DNA from: Stakelama marina | GTDB taxonomy: Bacteria; Pseudomonadota; Alphaproteobacteria; Sphingomonadales; Sphingomonadaceae | NCBI RefSeq assembly: GCF_018122655.1 | Contig: NZ_JAGRQC010000001.1 | Location: 930,001 to 994,000, forward strand | DNA: 64,000 bases | Direction of reading: 5' to 3' | Part shown: positions 1-9,290 of the stretch, one piece after another | Numbering within the stretch: position 1 is the stretch's first letter | Layout: the number at the start of each line of letters is the position of its first letter | Translations under genes and position numbers: made by a program | Notes under the pieces: model-generated | Told to the model about the DNA's origin: nothing | The model's input: the letters and a program-made list of their open reading frames with translations, nothing else | Database searches by the model: none

Positions 1-956
<956 letters not shown>

Positions 957-971
957 TTCAACGGGGGACGC

Positions 972-1865
972 ATGGCGCCGCCACGTAACCGGCGTCCGGG
1001 ATTTTCGCGTCGGGCGCAATATGGCTTGTTTCTGAGCTACGTCGTGGCAATCGGCGGCGCGTTGATCGCGGTCGTCCTGATTGCGCTGTCGCAGCTCAAC
1101 GCGCCCGCCTATTCCGCGCTACGCGGCGCGGTGCGCGAGGTTACGGCACCGATTTCCGCCTCACTAGGCGGAGTCCGTCGCGGCATAACCGGCGTGCCAT
1201 CGGGGATCGGCCAGTATTTCGGCGTCGTGTCGGAAAATCAGCGGCTCAAGAAACAGCTCAGGCAGAGCGGCGACCTCGTCCAGCGCGCCCGGACGCTTGG
1301 TCGCGAGAATGCGCGACTGCGCCGCCTGCTCCAGCTTCGCGATCGCGATCCGAAAACGGTCGCCGCCGCGCGGCTCGTCAGTTCGTCACCGGGCAGCACG
1401 CGTCGCTATGCCGTGCTCTATGCCGGATCGCGCCAGGGCGTTCGCAAGGGTCAGCCGGTGCGCGGTCCGGAAGGACTGATCGGCCGCGTTCTTGAAACGA
1501 GCCCGAACACGGCGCGCGTGCTGCTGATCCTCGATCCGGAGAGCATCGTGCCGGTACAGCGGACTCGCGACGGGCTGCCTGCCATCGCGGTCGGGCGCGG
1601 AGACGGCCTGCTCGACATCCGTTCCGCCGACATGGCCAATGCGCCGTTCCTCGCCGGTGACGCGTTCGTGACATCGGGAACCGGGGGCATCTACCCACCC
1701 AATATCCCGGTCGGACGCGTCACGCGCAATTCCCGCGACAGCGCGATAGCACGGCCGTTCGCGGGGCCGGATTCGGTCGACTTCGCGCTCGTACAGCAAA
1801 TCTTCATGCCCGAGGCGCCACCCGAGCCGGAACCGACCGGCGAAGCCTCAGACCAGCCGTCGTGA
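972..1865 (+). CDS. mreC: Rod shape-determining protein MreC
   Basis: Bitopic inner-membrane protein whose periplasmic beta domains link MreB to PBP2 and MreD in the elongation complex. The 297-residue product has a short basic cytoplasmic N terminus, one membrane segment at about residues 17-38, a coiled coil around residues 80-115 (SENQRLKKQL, RENARLRRLL) and the MreC beta-barrel region after it (VRGPEGLIGRVLE, TSGTGGIYPPNIPVGRV). The C terminus is acidic and proline-rich. It follows mreB by 15 bases, and its stop codon overlaps the GTG start of mreD, so the genes are surely co-transcribed. Length is typical of alphaproteobacterial MreC. Confidence 0.95.
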   Translation: MAPPRNRRPGFSRRAQYGLFLSYVVAIGGALIAVVLIALSQLNAPAYSALRGAVREVTAPISASLGGVRRGITGVPSGIGQYFGVVSENQRLKKQLRQSGDLVQRARTLGRENARLRRLLQLRDRDPKTVAAARLVSSSPGSTRRYAVLYAGSRQGVRKGQPVRGPEGLIGRVLETSPNTARVLLILDPESIVPVQRTRDGLPAIAVGRGDGLLDIRSADMANAPFLAGDAFVTSGTGGIYPPNIPVGRVTRNSRDSAIARPFAGPDSVDFALVQQIFMPEAPPEPEPTGEASDQPS

Positions 1866-2377
1866 AACCGTCAAGCCGCCTCCCCCTCGGCTCTTCGCAG
1901 CCATCATCGGGGCCTCATCGCTGGCGCGCCTATATCTCGGTGATCGTCGCGTCGCTGCTGAACACCCTGCCCTTCGTCGCCACAATCCCCATCCTGCCTC
2001 CATTCGGGCTGATGGTGCTGATGAGCTGGCGATTGCTGCGGCCCGATGTCTTTGCGCCATGGTCGCCGCTACTCCTGGGACTGTTCAACGACCTTGTCAG
2101 CGGGCAGCCGCTGGGCAGCGGAATGTTGCTATGGACCCTGTGCTTTCTGGCGGTGGACGTGATAGATAGCCGTCTTGTGTGGCGTAACATCTGGTACAAC
2201 TGGCTGATCGCCGCCGGCGCGATCGGATTTTGCCTCAGCGCCGGCAGGTTGATCGCAACTCCGCTCGGCGCGCATGTTGATACTGCGCTGCTGTTGCAGA
2301 TCATCGTTTCCATCGCGCTGTTCCCGGCCGTGTTCCGGATTTGCGCGCGCCTCGACTATCGTCCGCGCAAGCTATGA
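1862..2377 (+). CDS. mreD: Rod shape-determining protein MreD
   Basis: Small polytopic inner-membrane partner of MreC and PBP2 in the elongasome. The 171-residue product is hydrophobic, with about five membrane segments, and contains the family-like stretch PPFGLMVLMSWRLLRPDVFAPW followed by LLLGLFNDLVSGQPLG. The GTG start overlaps the mreC stop by four bases (GTGA), and the stop overlaps the mrdA ATG (ATGA), which fixes both ends. MreD is poorly conserved in sequence, so the call rests on topology, the DLVSGQPLG-type motif and its place between mreC and mrdA. Confidence 0.92.
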   Translation: MKPSSRLPLGSSQPSSGPHRWRAYISVIVASLLNTLPFVATIPILPPFGLMVLMSWRLLRPDVFAPWSPLLLGLFNDLVSGQPLGSGMLLWTLCFLAVDVIDSRLVWRNIWYNWLIAAGAIGFCLSAGRLIATPLGAHVDTALLLQIIVSIALFPAVFRICARLDYRPRKL

Positions 2378-4419
2378 ACCGCCCGACCAAGATCGTCACC
2401 GCCGCAGCACAGGGCTTCAGCTTCTCGCGCCGCGCGATGGTGCTGGGAATCGGCCAGGCCGCGGTCGGCACGCTGCTCGCCACGCGAATGGGCTGGCTCG
2501 CCGTTGCCGAGAACGAGCATTACAAGCTTCTGTCTGAAAGCAATCGCGTCAACATGACGCTGATCCCGCCGCGCCGCGGCTGGATCGTCGACCGCTATGG
2601 CGCGCCGATCGCGAACAACCGCACCGATTTCCGTGTCGACATCATCCCAGAGCGGCTCGAAAACAAGGCGCACGTCCTGGGCGAACTGCAACAACTGCTC
2701 GCGCTGACCGCAGACGATCTATCGCGGATCAACACCGATCTGGACCGGGCAGCGGGGTTCAAACCCGTTCAGGTCGAGGAAAATCTGAGCTGGGACAAAT
2801 ATGCAGCCGTGGGCGTCCGCCTGCCCGACCTTCCCGGTGTCCAGCCGACACGCGGCTTTGCCCGCAACTATCCGCTCGGCGCCGCCGTTGCGCATCTGAC
2901 CGGCTATGTCGGCACCGCATCCGCCGAACAATATAAGAAGGAACGCGACCCGCTGCTCGTGACGCCGGGGTTCAAGCTCGGCAAGGACGGGCTCGAAAAG
3001 GCACTCGAACAGCGGCTGCGGGGCAAACCCGGTGCAAAACGGGTCGAGGTGACGGCGCGCGGCAAGCCGGTGCGTAACCTCGACACACGGCCCGACCAGC
3101 AGGGGCAAACCGTTCGACTGACGATCGACGCCGGCCTGCAGGAATATGCCGCGCGCAGGCTCGCCCAGAATTCAGGCTCCGCGGTCGTGCTCGACGTGCT
3201 GACGGGCGACATGCTCGCAATGGTGTCGATGCCCGCCTACGACCCCAACAGCTTCTCGCAGGGCATCGGCAAGCTCGAATGGAAGATGCTGTCGGAGGAC
3301 GACCATGTTCCGTTGATGAACAAGGTCCTCCAGGGCCTCTATCCGCCGGGGTCGACGGTGAAGCCGATGCATGGGCTTGCACTGCTTCAAAACGGCATCA
3401 GCCCGGATCAGACGGTAAACTGCCGCGGCGTGTTGCAGGTCGGCACGGGGCGCTTTCACTGCTGGAAGCGGGGCGGGCACGGCCCCATCTCGATGCGCCG
3501 CGCGATCGCGCAGAGCTGCGACATCTATTTCTACACGATGGCGCGCGATCTCGGTTATGACCGGTTCGCACCGACGGCCCGCGAAATGGGGCTCGGCGCA
3601 CGGTACGACCTGCCCTTCCTGACGCAATATTACGGCACCGTCCCGGACAGCGCCTGGAAGGAGAAGAAATACGGCAAGCCGTGGACCGTGGCGGATTCGA
3701 TCAACGCCTCGATCGGTCAGGGCTATCTTCTCGTCAATCCGATGCAGCTGGCGGTAATGGCGGCACGGCTGGCTGGCGGACGTGCAATCGTGCCGCGCAT
3801 CCTCCTCGACCAGCCGCACCGGCCCGCGGCGTCGCTCGGCCTCGATCCCGAGCATATCAAGATCATACGTGAGGGCATGTGGGCGGTCGTCAACGGCGGT
3901 GGCACCGGCGGCCGCGCGCGGATGCACATCCCCGGAGTCGAGATGGCGGGCAAGACCGGCACCGCGCAGGTACGTCGCATAACGCGGTCGGAACGCGCCA
4001 GCGGTGTGCTCGGCAACGCCGCCCTCCCCTTCAAGCTGCGCGACCACGCACTGTTCGTCGGTTTCGCGCCGGTGGATAACCCGCGCTATGCGGTTTCGGT
4101 CGTGCTCGAACATAACGGCCACCTGATCCCCGATCAGGACGCTCCACCGACCGCTTCGGACATTCTCAGCTATCTGTTCGACCGCGAAAAGGCGGTGGCA
4201 CGGCTGATCGAACTGGAAAAGACCTGGGGCGGCGACATCCAGACGCGGATGAAGACGAAATGGGACGCGTTCCTCGCCGCGCAAAAGGCACCCGTCCCGC
4301 CGACGCCCGAAGACGTCGAAAGCGCAACGAGCAACGTGGTGGAAAAGGCCGCCACGACCGACCGGACCGCCAGCCCGACGGCAGCGCAGAACGGCGTGCG
4401 AGGGGAAGGCAATGACTAG
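2374..4419 (+). CDS. mrdA: Penicillin-binding protein 2 (elongation transpeptidase)
   Basis: Class B PBP that cross-links nascent peptidoglycan during side-wall growth and works with the RodA glycosyltransferase. The protein has 681 residues. It has one N-terminal membrane segment (about residues 20-37), the PBP dimerisation domain (PPRRGWIVDRYGAPIANN at about 55-75) and a transpeptidase domain with the three active-site motifs: S327-T-V-K, the SCD triad in QSCDIYF, and K527-T-G-T. The ATG at 2374 overlaps the mreD stop (ATGA), which is a better start than the in-frame TTG at 2341. A low-complexity tail of about 35 residues rich in Ala, Thr and Pro follows the transpeptidase domain. It overlaps rodA by eight bases. 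Confidence 0.96.
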   Translation: MNRPTKIVTAAAQGFSFSRRAMVLGIGQAAVGTLLATRMGWLAVAENEHYKLLSESNRVNMTLIPPRRGWIVDRYGAPIANNRTDFRVDIIPERLENKAHVLGELQQLLALTADDLSRINTDLDRAAGFKPVQVEENLSWDKYAAVGVRLPDLPGVQPTRGFARNYPLGAAVAHLTGYVGTASAEQYKKERDPLLVTPGFKLGKDGLEKALEQRLRGKPGAKRVEVTARGKPVRNLDTRPDQQGQTVRLTIDAGLQEYAARRLAQNSGSAVVLDVLTGDMLAMVSMPAYDPNSFSQGIGKLEWKMLSEDDHVPLMNKVLQGLYPPGSTVKPMHGLALLQNGISPDQTVNCRGVLQVGTGRFHCWKRGGHGPISMRRAIAQSCDIYFYTMARDLGYDRFAPTAREMGLGARYDLPFLTQYYGTVPDSAWKEKKYGKPWTVADSINASIGQGYLLVNPMQLAVMAARLAGGRAIVPRILLDQPHRPAASLGLDPEHIKIIREGMWAVVNGGGTGGRARMHIPGVEMAGKTGTAQVRRITRSERASGVLGNAALPFKLRDHALFVGFAPVDNPRYAVSVVLEHNGHLIPDQDAPPTASDILSYLFDREKAVARLIELEKTWGGDIQTRMKTKWDAFLAAQKAPVPPTPEDVESATSNVVEKAATTDRTASPTAAQNGVRGEGND

Positions 4420-5524
4420 CCCGGGCCTGATCCCTGCCCCGCTCGCCCAGCTGCCCTGGCGCATCATCTTCCTGGTGGTGGCGATCGGGACGTTCGGGCT
4501 GGTCGTCCTCTATTCGGCCGCAGGCGGCAGCCTGACCCCCTGGGCCGCGCGTCAGGGCGTCGTCTTCTTCGCCTTCCTGTGCATGGCGATGCTGATGTCT
4601 CGCATCCCGTCGAGCTTTTGGGGGAAGATCGCCTTTCCACTCTATGGCGTTTTAATCCTGCTCCTGATCCTGGTCGAACTGCTCGGGGCGGTGCGCGGCG
4701 GCGCCCAGCGCTGGCTCGACCTCGGGTTCATCCGGCTTCAGCCGTCAGAGTTGATGAAACCGGCGATCGTGCTCGCCATGGCCAAATTCTACGACATGCT
4801 GCCGCCCAGCGAGATCCGCAAATTCGGCGCGATCTGGCCGGCGGCGATCATCATCGGCATTCCCGCCGGGCTCGTCATGCTGCAGCCCGATCTCGGCACC
4901 GCGCTGATGATAACCTTTGGCGGCATCGTCGTGATGTTCCTGGCCGGCATTCCGCTGCGGCTCTTCATCGGCGGCGCGCTTTCCTTTGCGGTTGTCCTAC
5001 CGCTCGCGGTCAATTTCCTGCTCCACGATTATCAGCGCAAGCGCGTGTTGATCTTCATGAACCCCGAAAGCGATCCGCTGGGCGCCGGTTACCATATCAG
5101 CCAATCGAAAATCGCGATCGGCTCTGGCGGCATTTTCGGCAAGGGGTTTTTGCACGGTACGCAAAGTCACCTCGACTATCTGCCCGAAGGACATACCGAT
5201 TTCGTATTCGCGACCATGGCGGAGGAATGGGGCCTGATCGGCGGCGTCCTGCTGATCCTTGCCTTCTTCCTGCTGATCCGCTGGGGGGTGAATGTCGGCG
5301 TGCGCGCACGCACGCGGTTTGAAAAGCTGGCGGCGGCGGGCCTTGCCACGACGATCTTCTTCTACGTTGCCATCAACCTGGCGATGGTGATGGGCCTGGC
5401 GCCCGTCGTCGGCATTCCACTACCGCTCGTCAGCTATGGCGGATCGGCGCAGATGACGGTGCTTTTGTGTATCGGGATGCTGATGTCGATCGACCGCGCG
5501 TCCCGAAAAACGGTGCGCTGGTAA
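4412..5524 (+). CDS. rodA: RodA peptidoglycan glycosyltransferase (SEDS family)
   Basis: SEDS-family membrane enzyme that polymerises lipid II into glycan strands in the elongasome and partners with PBP2. The 370-residue product has about ten membrane segments. Family motifs are visible: RGGAQRWLDLGFIRLQPSELMKPA (split over about residues 95-115), LQPDLGTALM, and the C-terminal PLVSYGGSAQMTVLLCIGMLMSI. The ATG lies inside the end of mrdA, consistent with coupled translation of the two partners. It is the last gene of the mre/mrd operon before the tRNA-Lys gene. Confidence 0.96.
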   Translation: MTSPGLIPAPLAQLPWRIIFLVVAIGTFGLVVLYSAAGGSLTPWAARQGVVFFAFLCMAMLMSRIPSSFWGKIAFPLYGVLILLLILVELLGAVRGGAQRWLDLGFIRLQPSELMKPAIVLAMAKFYDMLPPSEIRKFGAIWPAAIIIGIPAGLVMLQPDLGTALMITFGGIVVMFLAGIPLRLFIGGALSFAVVLPLAVNFLLHDYQRKRVLIFMNPESDPLGAGYHISQSKIAIGSGGIFGKGFLHGTQSHLDYLPEGHTDFVFATMAEEWGLIGGVLLILAFFLLIRWGVNVGVRARTRFEKLAAAGLATTIFFYVAINLAMVMGLAPVVGIPLPLVSYGGSAQMTVLLCIGMLMSIDRASRKTVRW

Positions 5525-5529
5525 AAAGC

Positions 5530-5547
5530 TGCAAATTAGGGTTTGCA
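5530..5547 (+). terminator. Weak stem-loop after rodA
   Basis: A short inverted repeat TGCAAA-TTAGGG-TTTGCA lies six bases after the rodA stop. There is no T-run behind it, so it is at best a weak end-of-operon hairpin. Its function is inferred only from position. Confidence 0.3.
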
Positions 5548-5624
5548 ATGCACCGATTCGGGTGCTAACCGCGCCCCTCCAATCGCGGTGGCACACACCA
5601 ATATGTGCCTCTGACGCCCGGAAT

Positions 5625-5700
<76 letters not shown>

Positions 5701-5731
5701 CTTTTCAAAGACTTAGAAACATTCTCATCGC

Positions 5732-5749
5732 ACCTTCGTGGTCGAAGGT
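5732..5749 (+). terminator. Hairpin downstream of tRNA-Lys
   Basis: A perfect seven-base inverted repeat ACCTTCG-TGGT-CGAAGGT lies 31 bases after the tRNA CCA end. No T-run follows. It may end the tRNA transcript, or the facing minus-strand gene whose stop codon is at 5756. It also marks the approximate left edge of the phage element. Confidence 0.4.
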
Positions 5750-5755
5750 AACGTG

Positions 5756-6262
5756 CTAGGTATCGGTAGCCACCAACATATCGGATATTCTGTGCACCTG
5801 TACGGAAAGGCGATGAGCCCATTTCGTGCTGAGTACCATCTTAGCTATGGGGATAGTGTCGACGGCGAGTTCTCCGACGGCGGTAGCTTCATATGTCGCA
5901 AAAACGATCATCTCAGGGTCCGATTTTAGGGATCCGCGGCAACTGGCGTGAGCTACCGTGTTTCGTGGCCCGACCTGCTGTTCATACGCTCGTCGAATCT
6001 TTTTGATCTCTCGCACGACTTCCATTTCGCCGTCGAGGCGATAAAGATTCTGAAGCTTGAGCAGCTTGGATTTACCGTCTGAGCGGCCTAACAGTATGGC
6101 GTTCTTGTGGGCGGCTATGCCAAAACGGGCGCCGACCCACATAGACAATGCGCCGTCCAAGTGGGCCCAAGCCAATACCAGATCGAGCATGGCGTCCCGC
6201 GCGCGATCAGAAAGCACTAGCTTATCGAGATCAGCGATAACGAACCTTTCAGCCATCGGCAT
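5756..6262 (-). CDS. Accessory protein with HEPN-like Rx4H motif
   Basis: I do not recognise this 168-residue protein as a named family. It is predicted to be mostly helical and soluble. It carries an R100-N-T-V-A-H105 sequence (context QQVGPRNTVAHASC), which fits the Rx4-6H active-site signature of HEPN-fold ribonucleases, with helices before (about 20-45 and 80-95) that could form the HEPN bundle. It is the outermost left gene of the phage element, the usual place for accessory or defence cargo, and overlaps the preceding small gene by 14 bases. The local base composition is less GC-rich than flanking host genes. A second in-frame ATG two codons in (6256) is also possible. HEPN assignment is inference from one motif. 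Confidence 0.6.
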   Translation of the reverse strand: MPMAERFVIADLDKLVLSDRARDAMLDLVLAWAHLDGALSMWVGARFGIAAHKNAILLGRSDGKSKLLKLQNLYRLDGEMEVVREIKKIRRAYEQQVGPRNTVAHASCRGSLKSDPEMIVFATYEATAVGELAVDTIPIAKMVLSTKWAHRLSVQVHRISDMLVATDT

Positions 6263-6524
6263 AGCTTATAGGATCGGGCTCGGTAACGCCAAACCTGCCC
6301 GGCCGCCGCTCGCACGTCCCGTCGCTGACAGACTCCGCCTCGATCACCATGCGGTCCGGCCCGTCGACCTCATCACACAGCAGGTTTGCGATCGCGGCGG
6401 CAGCCTGGTCGCTGGCAACGGGTAGCTTGCCGCGGAGCGCCGCCAGCAGGTGCTTCGGTATGCTTTTCACGGTCACATAGAGGCGATCGTGCAGGTCGGC
6501 GCGGCTGATTCGGTGCATCGCCAC
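6249..6524 (-). CDS. Phage-region hypothetical protein, 91 aa
   Basis: No family is recognised. The predicted product is soluble and starts MAMHRISRADLHDRLYVTVK, with a helical middle (LLAALRGKLPVASDQAAAAIANLLCDEV) and a polar C terminus. It sits in the minus-strand chain between the 91-residue gene at 6558-6833 and the HEPN-like gene, overlapping the latter. Coding status is supported by orientation, spacing and overlap rather than homology. Confidence 0.55.
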   Translation of the reverse strand: MAMHRISRADLHDRLYVTVKSIPKHLLAALRGKLPVASDQAAAAIANLLCDEVDGPDRMVIEAESVSDGTCERRPGRFGVTEPDPISYADG

Positions 6525-6557
6525 ATAGAGAACGAACCACGAACGGTTGGCAAGGCG

Positions 6558-6833
6558 CTAGTCTTCGTCGCTGCGTCCGCCCTCAATCACCGACAAGGGC
6601 GGCTTCCAGGGGGTGCCATCGATCGCGTTCTCGATCGAGGTGCGCAGACTTTTCGCCATGGTCTTGCCAAGCTCAGTCGAAAGACCGGAGCCGTCAAACG
6701 TCGCCGCATAAGCTCGGCCGTCCAGCATGCCTTCACGGTGCAAAATGGCCACCAGTCCGGCGATTGCCCCGGTATATATGCCCGCGACTTCTGCGAACTC
6801 CAGACCTAGCTCGATGTTCACCCTATCAACCAC
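6558..6833 (-). CDS. Small phage protein after tape measure, 91 aa
   Basis: An unrecognised small protein two bases after the tape-measure stop. The sequence (VNIELGLEFAEVAGIYTGAI near the N terminus, then a polar region LSTELGKTMAKSLRTSIENA) suggests an amphipathic helical protein. Position directly downstream of the tape measure would fit a tail-assembly or minor tail role, but this is inference from context only. Confidence 0.6.
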   Translation of the reverse strand: MVDRVNIELGLEFAEVAGIYTGAIAGLVAILHREGMLDGRAYAATFDGSGLSTELGKTMAKSLRTSIENAIDGTPWKPPLSVIEGGRSDED

Positions 6834-6835
6834 GA

Positions 6836-9133
6836 TTACCCCCTAAATAGACGCTCGCGGCGTTTACCGAGCCGCTCATCGTGTTGCGCAATGCCGATCT
6901 GCACGCCTTGGGCCACCCATCCTTTTACGGTGTGCGTCAGCACCGCGTCCTGCGCGTTCACGGTCACGTTGATATCGCCAGTGCCGACGCCGCCTGCTTT
7001 AGCGGCCCTCAACCGATCGTTCGGAATGATCGTGCCCGATGCGCCTGGCACCATCAGCTCCGGTCCCTGCTCTCCGACGATGTACGGTCGCATCGCGCGA
7101 ACGTCACCACCGCTGGCGCGCGCGCCGTCCGGTTGCCACCACGACCCGAGCGGCGGTCCTTTTGCGCCACCGAGCAGCGATCCGAACAGGCCGCCACCCC
7201 CGCCGCCGCCAAACAGCGATCCGAACAGGCCGCCACCCCCGCCGCCGCCAAACAGCGCGTTCGCCAGCGGCTCGGTAATCGATCGCTGGATCATGATCCG
7301 CGCCAGATCGGCGATGATCTGGTTGGTGACGTTCTTGAACACGTCGCCCAGCGACTTCGTGCCGGTGATTGCCGCTGCTAGCCCGTCGTTGAACGACGCC
7401 AGCCCGTCCGCCGCTGCCGCCTGATAGGCCTCGTTCGCCTGCTGCGCGGTCTTCGGCAGACTGTCGAGGTAGCGAGCAAGCGGTCCCGCGTTCTGGCGGT
7501 TGATCTGCTGCGTCGCCATTGCCTTGATCTGTCCGATCTGCGCAAGCTTCGCCTGTGCCGTCTGCTGTTCAGCCAGGCTGGAGCTGTGCAGGTCCAGAAC
7601 CTCCTGCTGCGATATGCGAAGCTTTTCCATCGATACGTCGAGCAGTTTCAACGCCACAGCTCTCCGTTCTGCTTCGGTTTGAGCAGCCGCATATTCATAC
7701 TGGAGCTGTTCGGCGCGCATATCGAGCAGCGCGAGCTTCTGGCGGTTCTCCTCCTTGGTGAGCTTGTCGTCCAGCTCCCAATTCGTGGCGGTATCGCGCT
7801 TGGCCGCGTTCGCCTCATAGGCGAGCTTGAGCTGTTCGCCCTGCGCCTTCGTCAGTTCCTTTGCCTTTACGCGCTGATCTACTGACGCGTTATAGGAATC
7901 GCGGTCGGCGCTGATCTGTTCGTGCTGCAACTGCGCGCGGGTGCGAAGATCGGTCGTCAGCTGGCCCTGAAGCTGCCGTTGATCCGCCTGCAAGTTATCC
8001 AGCTCATTGAGATAGCGGCTCTGGTACTCCGCGCTGCGGTCCTTCTTCGGCTTCGACTTATCGGGAGTGCGAAGCTCCTTCGCAAGCGACCCGCTATCCA
8101 GCGACTGGTCGATCAGGTCGGCAATGCGATTCTTATAACGGCTCGATGCCGCATCCATGATCGCCTGCTTGAACGCCTTCTTGTCGACGCCGGACCCTGA
8201 GAAATCGAGTTTCTCGGATATTTTTAGGATTTCGTCAAAGCGCGCCCTCCGCTCATCGTTTTTCTTAATTTTGTTAGCTTCTTGCGCGAGGCGACCGAGA
8301 TTTTGCACCGGTCGGTTCGTCTTCAACAACCAGTCGGCAAGCGGCTTTCCGGTCAGGCCAAGACCAGTCGCCGCGGCACCAGCTGCGCGACTCCCTGAAC
8401 TGGCATAACCAGCGTTCGCGAAAGCATCGCGCGACGATTCCTTTTCCGCCAGGGCTTGCGCACGCATGTTGCTGGCCGTCAGCCGCGCGTTGAGCAGCAG
8501 AAGTTCGTTCTGCGTCTTCAGCTTGCCGCTAACGGTATCGAACACGTTACCGAGGGCGCTTTGCGCGTCAGCGAGCGCATTCGATCCAGTCTCGGCGAGG
8601 TCGAGCGCATCGTGCGTCTCGAACAGCTTGGTCACGAATGGGGCAAGGACGAAAGTTGCAGTCGTCAGCGCCATTCCCCACGGGCCACCCAGGAAAGCTG
8701 CGAACTTGCTCGCGCCGCCACCCATCAACTGAACGGACTGCGTAACCTGCCCGATCTGGCTGGCGAAAATCTGTGTCGGCCGCGCGCCCATCGCGAACAT
8801 AGTCGCAACGTCGTTCAGCTGATAGCTCAGCTGCTGCATACCTGCCCGCGTCGAACCGGCCGCGGTTGCGACCGTCGCCATCGACTTCGAGCCTTCTTCG
8901 TAACGTGCTTTCAACCGGCCCATCAGGACGGTGTGCTGGTCGATCGACAGCTTGCCGCGCTTCAGCGCGTTGTCGAGCATGTCCTGCTGCTTGTTGAAGC
9001 GAGCAGTTGCCGCCGCCGCCGGGTCAAGCGTAGCGATCAGCGAGCGCAGCCCGCCGCGCGATTCCTTGATAGCGCTGAGAAACGACGCGCTCTCGCCCGA
9101 GAAATAGGTCGTCAGGTTAGCGAGTTGTGACAT
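6836..9133 (-). CDS. Phage tail tape-measure protein
   Basis: The tape-measure protein sets tail length and occupies the tail lumen in long-tailed phages. The 765-residue product opens with a tape-measure-like N-terminal domain (about residues 1-220) that includes AGMQQLSYQLNDVATMFAMG and a hydrophobic stretch GGPWGMALTTATFVLAPFVTKLF. A long charged coiled coil rich in Gln, Ala, Glu and Lys follows at about 370-560. The C terminus has Gly-rich LFGSLFGGGGGGG repeats and a GEQGPELMVPGASGTIIPN motif that recurs at the ends of tape-measure proteins. It is separated from the capsid gene by a hairpin, and no major tail, tail-chaperone or baseplate genes flank it, which is abnormal for a functional tail module. 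The length would imply a rather short tail. Confidence 0.88.
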   Translation of the reverse strand: MSQLANLTTYFSGESASFLSAIKESRGGLRSLIATLDPAAAATARFNKQQDMLDNALKRGKLSIDQHTVLMGRLKARYEEGSKSMATVATAAGSTRAGMQQLSYQLNDVATMFAMGARPTQIFASQIGQVTQSVQLMGGGASKFAAFLGGPWGMALTTATFVLAPFVTKLFETHDALDLAETGSNALADAQSALGNVFDTVSGKLKTQNELLLLNARLTASNMRAQALAEKESSRDAFANAGYASSGSRAAGAAATGLGLTGKPLADWLLKTNRPVQNLGRLAQEANKIKKNDERRARFDEILKISEKLDFSGSGVDKKAFKQAIMDAASSRYKNRIADLIDQSLDSGSLAKELRTPDKSKPKKDRSAEYQSRYLNELDNLQADQRQLQGQLTTDLRTRAQLQHEQISADRDSYNASVDQRVKAKELTKAQGEQLKLAYEANAAKRDTATNWELDDKLTKEENRQKLALLDMRAEQLQYEYAAAQTEAERRAVALKLLDVSMEKLRISQQEVLDLHSSSLAEQQTAQAKLAQIGQIKAMATQQINRQNAGPLARYLDSLPKTAQQANEAYQAAAADGLASFNDGLAAAITGTKSLGDVFKNVTNQIIADLARIMIQRSITEPLANALFGGGGGGGLFGSLFGGGGGGGLFGSLLGGAKGPPLGSWWQPDGARASGGDVRAMRPYIVGEQGPELMVPGASGTIIPNDRLRAAKAGGVGTGDINVTVNAQDAVLTHTVKGWVAQGVQIGIAQHDERLGKRRERLFRG
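7175..7252. repeat. Two tandem 39-bp copies in the tape-measure gene
   Basis: Two exact head-to-tail copies (7175-7213 and 7214-7252) encode the LFGSLFGGGGGGG stretches near the C terminus of the tape-measure protein. The unit keeps frame (13 codons), so the copy number can change without breaking the gene. It is a plausible slippage or recombination site. Confidence 0.85.
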
Positions 9134-9236
9134 TTATCGACCTCGCAATTTAACTTGCACGCGCAAAAAAACAGCTGGTGCGCGGGTTTCCCGTTTTCGC
9201 TGTCGATCAACATTCGAATGCCGCCCCAGGGAGTGC

Positions 9237-9267
9237 GGGGCGACGGCCAAGGAAAAACCGTCGCCCC
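9237..9267 (-). terminator. Hairpin after the capsid gene
   Basis: A perfect ten-base inverted repeat GGGGCGACGG / CCGTCGCCCC with an 11-base A-rich loop lies just past the capsid stop (9291), within the 157-base gap before the tape-measure gene. There is no clear T-run on the minus strand. It may end or attenuate capsid transcription, or be a relic of deleted connector genes. Confidence 0.55.
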
Positions 9268-9290
9268 TAGGCGCCCTCACGCCTGTTCGG

